From an uncultured Alphaproteobacteria bacterium (GTDB taxonomy: Bacteria > Pseudomonadota > Alphaproteobacteria > RF32 > CAG-239): a stretch of 64,000 nucleotides of DNA. How positions within the stretch are numbered: the stretch's first letter is position 1; each line of letters opens with the position of its first letter. The stretch covers positions 1-64,000 of the forward strand of contig CAKQRZ010000003.1 of the NCBI GenBank assembly GCA_934271715.1, written 5' to 3'. The notes under the pieces are model-generated. The model searched no databases. It worked only from the letters and a program-made list of their open reading frames with translations, and was not told the DNA's origin. Positions 33,287 through 45,160 of this stretch are shown here, one piece after another. The position numbers were made by a program, and so were the translations under genes.

Positions 33287-33567
33287 AATGAATGCAGGAT
33301 TCTGTATTCTGAGTGCCTTTAAGGTGCAAGAGAGCTGTCGTAAGCTCAATATTAGCGTCGGTGTTAGGATATAACATCGTTATATTTCTCAGCTGGTTGT
33401 AATAGCTGAGAATAAATATATCCCCGATTCATAGAGATATGGTCGGGGAGCTCTTAGCAAATGTTCAAGAGCCGTGACTTATCTCTGAAATACACGGCTT
33501 TAAAGGCTAAGAGAATCATTTACGCTAATATGATTTACGAACTCTCCGACCGCCTAAAAAGGTGGTC
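33287..33567 (+). ncRNA. Candidate structured RNA / leader
   Basis: Several helices are visible: GAGCT/AGCTC around 33341-33356, TTCTCAGCT (33386-33394) with AGCTGAGAA (33404-33412), and a compact three-way domain. In that domain GGTCGGGGAG (33441-33450) pairs with CTCTCCGACC (33542-33551, one mismatch). Inside it CTCTTAGC (33451-33458) pairs with GCTAAGAG (33506-33513), capped by GCCGTG/CACGGC (33471-33498), and AATCAT/ATGATT (33514-33535) forms the other arm. CCCCGA/TCGGGG and GCTCTT/AAGAGC are mutually exclusive alternatives, so it could switch. GACCGCC/GGTGGTC (33548-33567) precedes the ribosome-binding site at 33590. No known RNA class is recognised; the strand is assumed from the gene downstream. 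Confidence 0.5.
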
Positions 33568-33597
33568 ATTGTTTTATCTAACAATAGGAGAATTCGC

Positions 33598-33999
33598 ATG
33601 TGGAAAATTATAAAAGAAATTGCCGGCATTATATTTTTAATTTGTATTTTAATAAATATTGGGCAATATTATTATAAAAAATTTAATCCAACTTGTACCG
33701 ATTCAGAAATTATAGAAGGCGCTATTGATACTCTTAATTCCATCGAATCAATGTCTGAACTTAAGCTGAAAGTTACAGGATTAAATAATATAGAAGAAAC
33801 TTATTACAACAGAAGTACAAGAGCTCTTTCATGCAAGGCAGATGCTGTTTTAAGCAATAAAAATGTCGTACCAGTTACATATAATGTAAATAGAAAAAAA
33901 GATATGTATTACTTTGAAGCTAGTTTTGTAACAGAAGAAGATGAGGAAGATAACGAAGTAGATGACGAAAATGATGAGGAGGAAAATGATGAGGATTAA
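33598..33999 (+). CDS. Single-pass membrane protein with acidic tail
   Basis: The ATG at 33598 is preceded by ATAGGAGAATTCGC, giving 133 residues. A membrane or signal-anchor helix spans residues about 8-25 (AGIIFLICILINIGQYYY). A folded segment with two Cys follows, and the last 20 residues are almost all Asp/Glu (EEDEEDNEVDDENDEEEN). The preceding 280 nt form the structured region described separately. It overlaps the start of the next gene. Function unknown. Confidence 0.7.
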   Translation: MWKIIKEIAGIIFLICILINIGQYYYKKFNPTCTDSEIIEGAIDTLNSIESMSELKLKVTGLNNIEETYYNRSTRALSCKADAVLSNKNVVPVTYNVNRKKDMYYFEASFVTEEDEEDNEVDDENDEEENDED

Positions 34000-34820
34000 C
34001 AAAATAAAAGTATATCTATTCTCATTTGCATCATTATTTTTGTCTGCTTGTGAAACAGTTCCCCAAGTTGTTGTAGAAAGTCAATCCCTTTATACCAATA
34101 GAGAAATTTATTTCATCGGTGGGGGAAAATGTCTCCAGCCTAAGGTATATTCTAGCGCTTCCGTACAGCCTTTATTTCCAAGATATGATACAGTAGATTG
34201 TAATCATACCAAAGGTGCTAAATATGTTATTGAAAAGGTTGCATATTTATCTTGTGAGTATGATGGGGAACGACATTGTAATAGTGGGGGAGAAGGTAAA
34301 TATTATCTCCAATTACAACCAAATGTTCGCGTTGTAATTACACCTGCTCAACTTAGAAATGGTCAACTTCCCGATGGATTTGTCGATAAGCAAGGCTTAT
34401 CTGAACATAATAAAAAGGTAGAGGCAGATAAAAAAGCTGTCGAAATTGCAAAAGATAGAGCTGAACAAATACAGGCAAAAAAACGCTGCTTTACAGAGAA
34501 AAGTTATCGCTGACTTCAAGAAAGATAGCGCAACTCAGATAAACAATGTGTGTCAAAATATAACAAGTAATTCATTCGATTTATATCGTTGTAAAGATAC
34601 CTTAACACATCAAATGAAACGGGAAAAATCAGGTCAATTACCAAGTTGTTGGGATATGAGTAGCCTCTCAGCAGAGTGTCAAGCAATAATTTATTCTACA
34701 TTCAGCAACCAACTTATTTTATTAGGACAAGAAACTACGGAATTCAAAATTAAAGCCGGTATAGCATTGCTTTATAAGGCAGGCGCCGAATGTAATTGTT
34801 CTATGAATAAGGCTTTTTGA
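33989..34820 (+). pseudogene. Lipoprotein gene interrupted by a frameshift at an A7 run
   Basis: GAGGAGG lies just before two ATGs (33986 and 33989). The product begins with a signal peptide and lipobox LFLSAC (...SFASLFLSACETVPQ). The frame ends at 34513, while another frame (34446-34820) continues the same helical sequence and ends with a Cys-rich tail (KAGAECNCSMNKAF). Removing one A from the run at 34477-34483 joins them into one protein of about 276 residues (...IQAKNAALQRKVIADFKK...). The break may be a true mutation, a sequencing error or a slippage site. Reading through would need +1 shifting, which an A-run alone does not favour. Confidence 0.6.
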
Positions 34821-34838
34821 TAACTCAATTAAATATCT

Positions 34839-34863
34839 AGAGGGCGGTAAATAACCACCCTCT
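34839..34863 (+). terminator. Hairpin after the lipoprotein gene
   Basis: AGAGGG(C)GG pairs with CC(A)CCCTCT and is followed by AAATATATC. It has a strong stem but a weak T-run. Confidence 0.55.
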
Positions 34864-35038
34864 AAATATATCATCTTAACGGCGATATTTAGAAACAAAA
34901 CGTTTCAATGCTAGCCCTATATGAGGTGTAGAAATACACAAAATAGAACTTTTTCGCGGTGTTTTTTTGCTTACTAATCCACGTGTTTAAGTCAGAATGA
35001 TTTTTCTAGGGCAGTCTCAATGAAATCGCCACCAATAA

Positions 35039-35404
35039 ATTCATTCTTTAATAAAGCATGTACTTTACGGATTAGCTAAATATTATAATGCTGACGGCTC
35101 GCTAAAGGATACTGACTATTTATACGCTCTTCATTTTTATGCTTACACAGATGCATCAACAATTTTAGATCCGTCATTGCAAGATTATTGCATAAGTCTG
35201 GTAGAAGCGGCTAAGTCTTTGGGCAAAGAATACATCTCTACAGGTTATAGTCTTAAAGGTCAAAACGGAAAAATGTATTTATTATTTAACTATACAACTT
35301 TACAAAAAGCAACTCTTAGCGATGTCTATAAAAAGTGCAAAATAGCGTTTGAAGATAAGCAAACCGGTTTTTCACATTTTACCACACACATAAAACCCTA
35401 TTAA
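35039..35404 (+). pseudogene. 5'-truncated protein fragment
   Basis: The frame is open from 35039 but has no ATG near its start. It reads HSLIKHVLYGLAKYYNADGS, then LKDTDYLYALHFYAYTDAST and on to FTTHIKPY. The helical pairs spaced like Sel1/TPR repeats suggest the C-terminal part of a repeat protein whose beginning was lost. A TTG at 35177 could initiate a 75-residue remainder, but no ribosome-binding site supports it. The interval 34864-35038 shows nothing else. Confidence 0.4.
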
Positions 35405-35481
35405 AAATAGTGCAGATAAAATATTTTATCTTGTTACTAAAAATATATTTGTTACAATAATAAATAACAAAGGCTGATAAT

Positions 35482-36027
35482 ATGAAACTATACCATTATA
35501 TTCCAAAAGATAATACAATTAAGACTGACGGATTGCAATCATTTGCCAAAAGCAAAACGGTTAATCTTAAAAGCTATTTGTGGAGAGATGAAAATCTAAA
35601 GACTCAAGAAGATGTTATAGAATGGCTGGAAAAATGTTTTACCGGCCGCAGCCGTGGAATTAGATTTTTTACTGAACCCATTAAGTGGAACGAACAATCA
35701 GTTGATTTATTAAAAAATTTTGCAGAAAACAATGTACTTATATCTGTAGATGTTGATAAATTGGATGCCGATGGTTTAATTGAAAGCATTTATGTTTCGC
35801 CGCAGCTAGGCGATAAATATCCGGAAAGCATTGAACATCCTGAGCTTATGTGTAAATGCGACGAGTTTTATGAAAAGCTGGATTCTGTAAAAGATATTGA
35901 TTTTTCTCCGGTTGATTGGAGCATTTGCAACGACAAAGCCGGACGGAGATTTGCCTATGTCCGCTACTATCTTCTTGTTATAAAAGGCGGTGTAATTCCT
36001 CCTCAGTATATCACTATAGAAAAATAG
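35482..36027 (+). CDS. Protein of unknown function
   Basis: The 181-residue soluble protein starts MKLYHYIPKDNTIKTDGLQSF, with AAAGG upstream. The opening LYHYI..DNTIKTDGLQS resembles the first strand of ADP-ribosyltransferase-like or phosphotransferase-like folds, but I cannot place the catalytic residues, so this is only a resemblance. Other conserved-looking segments are RGIRFFTEPIKWNEQS and DWSICNDKAGRRFAYVRYYLL. It is the last gene before the pnp operon and converges on it. Confidence 0.6.
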   Translation: MKLYHYIPKDNTIKTDGLQSFAKSKTVNLKSYLWRDENLKTQEDVIEWLEKCFTGRSRGIRFFTEPIKWNEQSVDLLKNFAENNVLISVDVDKLDADGLIESIYVSPQLGDKYPESIEHPELMCKCDEFYEKLDSVKDIDFSPVDWSICNDKAGRRFAYVRYYLLVIKGGVIPPQYITIEK

Positions 36028-36060
36028 CTCTTTGCTTAACTTAGCGCATATAAAACAGCA

Positions 36061-36088
36061 AAAAGGCTGCCGATAAAGGCAGCCTTTT
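36061..36088. terminator. Bidirectional terminator (pnp / 35482 gene)
   Basis: AAAAGGCTGCC pairs with GGCAGCCTTTT around a GATAAA loop. T-runs are present on both strands. Confidence 0.8.
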
Positions 36089-36110
36089 CATTACAGCAAT
36101 TTTTGAAAAA

Positions 36111-38231
36111 TTACTTTTCCAAATCTGCGCCGGTTTCTTGGTTAACGCGTTTTGCCGACAATTTAATTTTGCCGCGGTTATCAGAACCCATGCATTTAAC
36201 CCAGATTGTATCGCCCTCTTTATAGAAATCGGAAACCGAAGCAATGCGCTCGTTTTTAATTTCTGAAATATGAACCAAACCCTCAGTTTGTCCCAAGAAG
36301 CGAACAAATGCGCCAAAGTCCATAATTTTTGTAATTACGCCTTTGTAGATTTTGCCCTCTTCCGGCACAGCGATAATACCATTGATGATATCAATAGCGG
36401 CTTCGCAGTTTTCATTGTTGTTAGAAGCAATGGTTACAACGCCGTCATCGGTAATATCAATTTTAGTATTGGTTTTTTCAATAATTTCACGGATAACTTT
36501 ACCGCCGGTGCCGATAACTTCACGGATTTTATCTACAGGAATCTTCATAGAGTAAATGCGCGGAGCTTTAGGCGAAACCTGCGGACGAGGCTCGGCAATA
36601 GCTTTAGCCATTTCGCCCAAAATGTGAATACGTCCCTCATGAGCCTGAGCCAGAGCGTTTTTCATAATATCTTTGGTAATGGAGATAATTTTAATATCCA
36701 TTTGCAAAGCGGTTACACCGTCTTTTGTACCGGCAACTTTAAAATCCATATCGCCCAAGTGGTCTTCATCGCCCAAAATATCGGTCAAAATAGCCACACG
36801 GCCGTCATTTTCTTTAATCAAGCCCATAGCGATACCGGCAACAGGCTTTTTCATTGGAACACCAGCATCCATCAAAGATAAGCAAGTTCCGCATACCGTA
36901 GCCATTGAGGATGAACCGTTAGATTCCATAATATCGGAAACAACACGGATTGTATAAGGAAATTCATCTTTATCTTTTGGAAGCATCGGATGAATAGCGC
37001 GCCATGCCAATTTTCCGTGTCCGATTTCTCGGCGGCCCGGAGTACCCAAACGACCGCATTCGCCGACTGAGAACGGAGGAAAGTTGTAAAACAGCATAAA
37101 GTCTTGGTCGTATTCGGCAAGCAAGCCGTCAACCAGCTGAGCATCATCCGGAGTACCCAAAGTTGTAGCAACCAAAGCCTGAGTTTCGCCGCGGGTAAAC
37201 AAAGCAGAGCCGTGAGCTTCCGGCAGCAAACCAACTTCGCATTGAATCGGGCGGACGGTTTTGGTGTCGCGGCCGTCAATACGGTGGCCGGTAGACAGAA
37301 CTTTTTCACGCATTGTATGGTGCATAACGTTTTCAATAGCATCGCCGACAAAAGCGTTTTCAACTTCATTTTCTGGGTCAATGGAAGCCTTAACTTCTTC
37401 AGCCAGCTGACCTAAAACCGTGCCGCGCTCCTGCTTATCGGTAATTGAAAAAGCAGCATTGTAGCGGTCGCCGTAATCTTTCATAATGCGCTGGCTTAAA
37501 GCTTCGTATTCCGGCGGAAATTCAGGAACAGCCCATTTTTCTTTACCGGCTTCGGCAGCCAATTCTTTAATCATGGCAATAACCGGCTGGAAGCTGTCAA
37601 AACCAAACATAACGGCGCCGAGCATAGTTTCTTCCGAAAGCTCGTTAGCTTCTGATTCAACCATCAAAACACCCTCTTCGGTACCGGCAACAGTCAGTTC
37701 CAATTCAGATGTTTTTTGTTCATCAACGCTCGGGTTCAAAATATACATGCCGTCTTTGTAGCCGACTTTAGCCGCGCCGATCGGGCCCATAAACGGAATG
37801 CCGGAAACAGCCAAAGCGGCAGATGCGGCAACCATTGCCAAAACATCGGAATCATTCTTTTGGTCATGCGAAACAACGGTGCAGATAATCTGCACTTCAT
37901 TTTTGAAAGCATCCGGAAACAGCGGACGAATCGGACGGTCAATCAAACGAGAAATCAAAATTTCGCGCTCAGACGGCTTGCCCTCGCGTTTATTAAATCC
38001 GCCCGGAATTTTACCGGTAGCATAGTATTTTTCTTGATAGTTTACTGTTAAAGGAAAGAAATCCTGGTCTGCTTTCACTTCTTTTGCGGCAACAACAGTA
38101 GCAACTACTTTTGTATCGCCATAGGTTGCAACCACGGCACCGGTAGCCTGTCTGGCAATTTTACCGGTTTCCAACTCTAACTTACGTCCACCCCATTCCA
38201 TTTCTTTGCGGCACACTTTAAAATCTATCAT
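36111..38231 (-). CDS. pnp: Polyribonucleotide nucleotidyltransferase (PNPase)
   Basis: The 706-residue protein has the two RNase PH domains of PNPase ([21 protein letters not shown] and [20 protein letters not shown] mark the phosphate-binding regions). A KH domain follows near 555-610 ([15 protein letters not shown]), then an S1 domain near 620-690 ([28 protein letters not shown]). It degrades RNA 3' to 5' with phosphate as part of RNA turnover. It lies downstream of rpsO, the common bacterial arrangement. The C-terminal extension after S1 is short. Confidence 0.97.
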   Translation of the reverse strand: MIDFKVCRKEMEWGGRKLELETGKIARQATGAVVATYGDTKVVATVVAAKEVKADQDFFPLTVNYQEKYYATGKIPGGFNKREGKPSEREILISRLIDRPIRPLFPDAFKNEVQIICTVVSHDQKNDSDVLAMVAASAALAVSGIPFMGPIGAAKVGYKDGMYILNPSVDEQKTSELELTVAGTEEGVLMVESEANELSEETMLGAVMFGFDSFQPVIAMIKELAAEAGKEKWAVPEFPPEYEALSQRIMKDYGDRYNAAFSITDKQERGTVLGQLAEEVKASIDPENEVENAFVGDAIENVMHHTMREKVLSTGHRIDGRDTKTVRPIQCEVGLLPEAHGSALFTRGETQALVATTLGTPDDAQLVDGLLAEYDQDFMLFYNFPPFSVGECGRLGTPGRREIGHGKLAWRAIHPMLPKDKDEFPYTIRVVSDIMESNGSSSMATVCGTCLSLMDAGVPMKKPVAGIAMGLIKENDGRVAILTDILGDEDHLGDMDFKVAGTKDGVTALQMDIKIISITKDIMKNALAQAHEGRIHILGEMAKAIAEPRPQVSPKAPRIYSMKIPVDKIREVIGTGGKVIREIIEKTNTKIDITDDGVVTIASNNNENCEAAIDIINGIIAVPEEGKIYKGVITKIMDFGAFVRFLGQTEGLVHISEIKNERIASVSDFYKEGDTIWVKCMGSDNRGKIKLSAKRVNQETGADLEK

Positions 38232-38302
38232 ATATTCTTTCCTTTCTCTTCATCTTTTATCATCTTTATAAAACCTCACCTGCCCAGAAACAGGATTTTT
38301 TA

Positions 38303-38328
38303 GGGGCTGCAGACACGGCCGCAGCCCC
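38303..38328 (-). terminator. rpsO-pnp intergenic stem-loop
   Basis: GGGGCTGC pairs with GCAGCCCC. The U-rich side is on the plus strand, so on the transcribed minus strand it is probably an mRNA processing or stability hairpin. In enterobacteria a hairpin here is the RNase III site for pnp autoregulation; the equivalence is an inference. Confidence 0.55.
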
Positions 38329-38341
38329 TTTTTGCCGGATA

Positions 38342-38611
38342 TTACTTACGCAAATCCAACTTTCTAATGATATTCTGGTATCTTTCTTCGCTTGTTCTCT
38401 TTAAGTGGTCAAGCAAGTGACGACGGCGGCTAACCATCTTCATCAAGCCCAAACGAGAATGCAAGTCTTTTTTATGAACATTGAAGTGTTCAATTAAAGC
38501 GTTAATACGATAAGTCCAAATAGCAATCTGAACTTCCGGAGAACCGGTGTCATCTGCAGATGTACCGTATTTGGCAATAATTTCTTTTTTAACTTCACTA
38601 GTAATCGACAT
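38342..38611 (-). CDS. rpsO: 30S ribosomal protein S15
   Basis: The 89-residue protein matches S15 along its length ([25 protein letters not shown], then [30 protein letters not shown]). It binds the 16S rRNA central domain early in small-subunit assembly. It is co-oriented with truB upstream (18-nt gap) and pnp downstream. Confidence 0.97.
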   Translation of the reverse strand: MSITSEVKKEIIAKYGTSADDTGSPEVQIAIWTYRINALIEHFNVHKKDLHSRLGLMKMVSRRRHLLDHLKRTSEERYQNIIRKLDLRK

Positions 38612-38629
38612 CTTTATAATTCCTTTACT

Positions 38630-41649
<3,020 letters not shown>

Positions 41650-41681
41650 TCAATTTTTTATAAGTTTTATCTAAAGAAAAA

Positions 41682-41697
41682 GCGGCATTGCTGCCGC
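41682..41697 (-). terminator. ychF terminator
   Basis: On the minus strand GCGGCA/TGCCGC with a GCAA loop is followed by TTTTTC, directly after the ychF stop codon. Confidence 0.7.
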
Positions 41698-41703
41698 CCA
41701 AGC

Positions 41704-42813
41704 TTAAACATTAAACAAGAAATTCATCAAATCGCCGTCCTGAACGACATATTCTTTGCCCTCAGAGCGCATTTTTCCGGCGTCTTTACAGCCTTGCTCG
41801 CCGCCGAATTTTACATAATCGTCATACGAGATTGTCTCGGCGCGGATGAAGCCGCGTTCAAAATCAGTATGAATAATTCCGGCGCATTGCGGGGCTTTCA
41901 TGCCTTTAACAAAAGTCCAAGCGCGGACTTCTTTCGGTCCTGCCGTAAAATAGGTCTGCAAACCCAAAAGATTGTAGCCGGCGCGGATAATTTTTGCCAA
42001 TCCGGTTTCTTCCAAACCCAAAGCGCTCAAAAATTCTTGTTTTTCGCTTTCGGATTCCAGTTGCGCCACTTCCGACTCAATTTCGGCTGAAATAATAACT
42101 GATTCAGCGCCTTCATCAGCCGCCATTTTCTGCACAGCTTTTGAAAATTCATTACCGGTTGCCGCCGAATCCTCGTCAACATTGCAAACATACAAAACCG
42201 GTTTAGAGGTCAGCAGCTGCAGCATTTTATAGCACTTTACCGCTTCTTTATCCTGAGCATCCGGCGCGGCAGAACGCGCAGGCTTACCGGCTTGCAAAGC
42301 GGCAATAATCGGCTCCATAACTCTTACGTTTACGGCAGCGTCCTTATCTCCGGCCGTAGCTTTTTTACGCAGCTGATCAATTCTTTTTTGCAGCGAATCT
42401 AAATCGGCAATCATCAATTCTGTTTTCACAATATCCGCATCACGCACTGGGTCAACATTACCCTCAACGTGAGTAATATTATCATTTTCAAAACAGCGTA
42501 AAACGTGGATTACAGCATCTGTTTCCCGAATATTAGCCAAAAACTGATTTCCCAAACCCTCGCCTTTTGACGCGCCTTTTACCAAACCGGCAATATCCAC
42601 AAACTCCAGTTGTGTCGGCACCACGTTTTTAGGCTGAACCATTTCAACCAATTTATCCAAACGTTTATCCGGAACAGCGACACGGCCGGTGTTTGGCTCA
42701 ATTGTACAAAACGGAAAATTCGCAGCCTGAGCGGCAATTGTTTGTGTTAAAGCATTAAAAAGCGTAGACTTGCCAACATTCGGCAAACCAACGATACCAC
42801 AGTTAAATCCCAT
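41704..42813 (-). CDS. ychF: Ribosome-binding ATPase/GTPase YchF (Obg family)
   Basis: The ATG at 42813 has AGGAG eight bases upstream, giving 369 residues, the normal length. Motifs are G1 GLPNVGKSTLFNALT, G3 DIAGLVKGASKGEGLGNQFL, a diverged G4 (NVDED), and the C-terminal TGS domain (TYFTAGPKEVRAWTF...GIIHTDFERGFIRAE). YchF prefers ATP and binds ribosomes; it is linked to oxidative stress and translation fidelity. It is transcribed alone. Confidence 0.96.
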   Translation of the reverse strand: MGFNCGIVGLPNVGKSTLFNALTQTIAAQAANFPFCTIEPNTGRVAVPDKRLDKLVEMVQPKNVVPTQLEFVDIAGLVKGASKGEGLGNQFLANIRETDAVIHVLRCFENDNITHVEGNVDPVRDADIVKTELMIADLDSLQKRIDQLRKKATAGDKDAAVNVRVMEPIIAALQAGKPARSAAPDAQDKEAVKCYKMLQLLTSKPVLYVCNVDEDSAATGNEFSKAVQKMAADEGAESVIISAEIESEVAQLESESEKQEFLSALGLEETGLAKIIRAGYNLLGLQTYFTAGPKEVRAWTFVKGMKAPQCAGIIHTDFERGFIRAETISYDDYVKFGGEQGCKDAGKMRSEGKEYVVQDGDLMNFLFNV

Positions 42814-42923
42814 AATCAAAACTCCTAACGGGCTGTATTTCTTAAAATTTTATTTGTTATAGACAATTAGCCGCCGCTTTGCAAGCACTATTTATACTCA
42901 TTATGATAAATGAATTTTTAAAG

Positions 42924-42959
42924 AAAAAAAACAGCAGTTTTTATATCTGCTGTTTTTTT
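42924..42959. terminator. Terminator between the membrane-protein operon and ychF
   Basis: AAAAAAACAGCAG pairs with CTGCTGTTTTTTT. It serves the minus-strand operon ending at 42975 and could work on both strands. Confidence 0.75.
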
Positions 42960-42974
42960 ACAAACAAAATCGCT

Positions 42975-43463
42975 TTAGAAGTTGTAATTATAGTTATGAC
43001 TGTGAAGATATTTCAAAAATTCGTCGTCATACTTTGACATAAAACCAAAAATGCGCAAAAATTCTTCAGCAATATTCTTACAACCTAGTTCAAACAAAGC
43101 AATTATCTGTTTTCCGTTCAAATAGAAATCCGCTTTATCAAAATATTTTTCTATGTAGGCTTTATTTTTCGTATAAATAGCGACCTTAAAAACATAACCT
43201 CTTAAAGTGCTTTTTGATAAAAGCCGGCAGATTCTACTATCTTGCTTAGCAAGCAATGCTGCAACAAACGCTTCGGAAGGAAAATAGCAAGCATCTTCGT
43301 CTTGAGACGGATAGCTAAACGAATCAATCATAACATAAAATATCATAAATACAGTTATTAAAAATAAGGTTATACCATTTATTACCCAATAACAAATCCG
43401 AGCCAGCCATTTAAAAAATAATATAGCCAACTGCACTTTTTTATTTTCAAGAATTTTGCTCAT
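42975..43463 (-). CDS. Membrane protein of unknown function, third of a three-gene operon
   Basis: This 162-residue protein has one or two N-terminal hydrophobic segments (LAILFFKWLARICYWVINGI, then LFLITVFMIFYVMIDSF). A soluble helical C-terminal domain follows (FVAALLAKQDSRICRLLSKS and onward), resembling a degenerate helical repeat. It overlaps the previous gene by 17 nt. No family is recognised. Confidence 0.65.
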   Translation of the reverse strand: MSKILENKKVQLAILFFKWLARICYWVINGITLFLITVFMIFYVMIDSFSYPSQDEDACYFPSEAFVAALLAKQDSRICRLLSKSTLRGYVFKVAIYTKNKAYIEKYFDKADFYLNGKQIIALFELGCKNIAEEFLRIFGFMSKYDDEFLKYLHSHNYNYNF

Positions 43464-43800
43464 ACAGCCTCCTTATTTCAGGATTGGAACACCATCCAGG
43501 TTCAAATAAACATCTTTCACGTTCTAAAATTTCCTGAATTTCCTGGTTTATTGACACAAAAAGAATGAGAAAAATCAGAGGCGAGCTAAAAAATAAAACA
43601 TTTCTTTTGTTTAATGGCAAAAACACAAAGAAAATTAAACAGATAGCAGTCAATCCCAGCAAAATTCTTTCAAAATATATTGATAAGGTTATATTTTCGG
43701 CAAAGCTCTCTATTTCATATTGCAAAATGCAAAGCATTAACAGAATAAAACCAGCCAACAGACCTTTTGCAGATATTTTCATAAACTTACTCATTGTCAT
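43447..43800 (-). CDS. Membrane protein of unknown function, second of a three-gene operon
   Basis: The 117-residue protein has two or three hydrophobic helices (GLLAGFILLMLCILQYEI, ILLGLTAICLIFFVFLPL, VLFFSSPLIFLILFVSI) and a short C-terminal tail with two Cys (CLFEPGWCSNPEIRRLYEQ). ATGs at 43800 and 43794 are both possible starts. It overlaps both neighbours, so translation is coupled. Confidence 0.6.
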   Translation of the reverse strand: MTMSKFMKISAKGLLAGFILLMLCILQYEIESFAENITLSIYFERILLGLTAICLIFFVFLPLNKRNVLFFSSPLIFLILFVSINQEIQEILERERCLFEPGWCSNPEIRRLYEQNS

Positions 43801-44194
43801 CAGTTTGAGTTCCTGTTCTTTTCAGCAAAACATTAACATAATCAGGGCAATAATTATCTTCCATGCAATACTGAATATCTGCAAGCTTATGACTTGCCGG
43901 ATTGCTTTGCGATATATGTAAAACCGCAATACACAAAATCATTAAAGCCAGCATTTCATATTTATAAAAAACTGAGTATTTTTCGCCTAATTTATGCCAT
44001 AGTAAAATACCAAGCACGCATACAGCTACTTTGCTTTGCATAGAAAAAAGCGATAATTCATCCGATGTAAAATATTGCTGCAAACCGCTTAAATAAAACT
44101 CATTGCCAAAGGGAAGAGAAAAACATATAAAAAAGCCCATGACAGCAATCGCAAAAAGCAATTTATAAATTATATTTCCTATTTTTTTAATCAT
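43787..44194 (-). CDS. Membrane protein of unknown function, first of a three-gene operon
   Basis: The 135-residue protein has helices near residues 10-28 (YKLLFAIAVMGFFICFSLPF), 57-70 and 80-97 (MLALMILCIAVLHIS). Its C-terminal tail contains two Cys (IQYCMEDNYCPDYVNVLLKR) and resembles the tail of the next protein. The three genes look like a small operon of related membrane proteins. Function unknown. Confidence 0.6.
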   Translation of the reverse strand: MIKKIGNIIYKLLFAIAVMGFFICFSLPFGNEFYLSGLQQYFTSDELSLFSMQSKVAVCVLGILLWHKLGEKYSVFYKYEMLALMILCIAVLHISQSNPASHKLADIQYCMEDNYCPDYVNVLLKRTGTQTDDNE

Positions 44195-44329
44195 TTTCAG
44201 CCTTTTGCTTCATTCAACTTTAGATTGTTTTTAACAAATCATAAATATACACTAATGTCAACAAAAAAGTAAAGCGGCGGCAAATTTTCTTTCACCGCCG
44301 TTGAACTGTTTTAACCTGCAAAATTAGAT

Positions 44330-44713
44330 TTATTTTTCTTTAAATTCCAGAACTTTGCCGTCGGAGGTTGTCAGAGTCAGAACATCATTCTGCAAAGTAA
44401 AATTTCTAACTTTATCCAAATCGGCAAAATAACGTCCTTCGGCTTCCATTTCTTCACGCGGTCCCATCATCATAGTTGTTCCGCCGGCGCTAAAAGTTAT
44501 TCTATCATTAAATATTTTATAGCTGCCAAAATAATTGTTGACCACTTGTCCGTAATAATCATTTCCGCTGTCGGCAAATTCCAAAGTAATTGTTGTTCCG
44601 GCTTCGGAATTTTGCATAACAAACTTTTTACCGGCCAAAGAAATTTGTTCGCCGGCATTGCTGCAACCTACAAACAGACAAATTCCGGCAAGTATGCTAA
44701 ACAATTTTTTCAT
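44330..44713 (-). CDS. Putative lipoprotein, META-like beta fold
   Basis: The ATG at 44713 follows AAGGAG at about 6 nt and is preferred over the upstream start at 44752, giving 127 residues. The signal peptide MKKLFSILAGICLFVGCSN ends in a lipobox (FVGC), so the mature protein is probably lipid-anchored. The body is beta-rich (KFVMQNSEAGTTITLEFADSGNDYYGQVVNNYFGSYKIFNDRITF) and resembles META/HslJ-like lipoproteins. The exact role is unknown. A hairpin (GCGGCGG/CCGCCGT, about 44272-44303) follows the gene. Confidence 0.7.
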   Translation of the reverse strand: MKKLFSILAGICLFVGCSNAGEQISLAGKKFVMQNSEAGTTITLEFADSGNDYYGQVVNNYFGSYKIFNDRITFSAGGTTMMMGPREEMEAEGRYFADLDKVRNFTLQNDVLTLTTSDGKVLEFKEK

Positions 44714-44788
44714 TTTTATCTCCTTATGTTTGAAAAACAAATCCCCACTCAAGCGGGCGGGGACTTATCATTAAAGTATTCTAAAAAA

Positions 44789-44995
44789 CTAGAAACCTTC
44801 GGTATCTAAGCGTTTGCGCATCTGCTTACGAGCGCGTCTGATAGCTTCTGCTTTGCGACGAGCTTTCTTTTCAGAATTCTTTTCATGGCAACGGCGCAGT
44901 TTCATTTCGCGGAAATCGCCTTCTCTTTGCATTTTCTTTTTCAAGATTTTCAAAGACTGGTTTACATCGTTTCCGATAACTGTTACTTGTACCAC
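44789..44995 (-). CDS. rpsU: 30S ribosomal protein S21
   Basis: The 68-residue protein matches S21 ([41 protein letters not shown]) with a basic helical C-terminus. It is a small-subunit protein near the anti-Shine-Dalgarno end of 16S rRNA. It is transcribed alone, with an AGGTGATTT ribosome-binding site. Confidence 0.95.
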   Translation of the reverse strand: MVQVTVIGNDVNQSLKILKKKMQREGDFREMKLRRCHEKNSEKKARRKAEAIRRARKQMRKRLDTEGF

Positions 44996-45113
44996 TTAAA
45001 TCACCTCTTTCCAAAATTTTCTAAAGTTTAACAACAAATTTAGCCTTATTTAACACATACTTTTTTATTTTTCAAGCAAAAAATAGCATTAGACAGAGCG
45101 AGTCGCGAAAAAA

Positions 45114-45152
45114 ATTAAAGCGCTGCCCTTTTAATAAGAGCAACGCTTTAAT
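45114..45152 (-). terminator. Terminator of the 45161 gene
   Basis: AAAGCG(C)TGC(C)CTT pairs with AAG(A)GCA(A)CGCTTT, with a T-run on the minus strand. Confidence 0.65.
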
Positions 45153-45160
45153 TTAATCAG

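Noticed and set aside
34477..34483. Programmed -1 ribosomal frameshift at the A7 run
   Set aside because: Joining the two frames needs a +1 shift (or loss of one base), whereas A-runs of this kind promote -1 shifting; no stimulatory structure is evident.
36270..38051. Several long ORFs antisense to pnp, and similar ones over ligA, ychF, htpG and tkt
   Set aside because: They are frame shadows of well-supported genes, with no ribosome-binding sites and no recognisable motifs.
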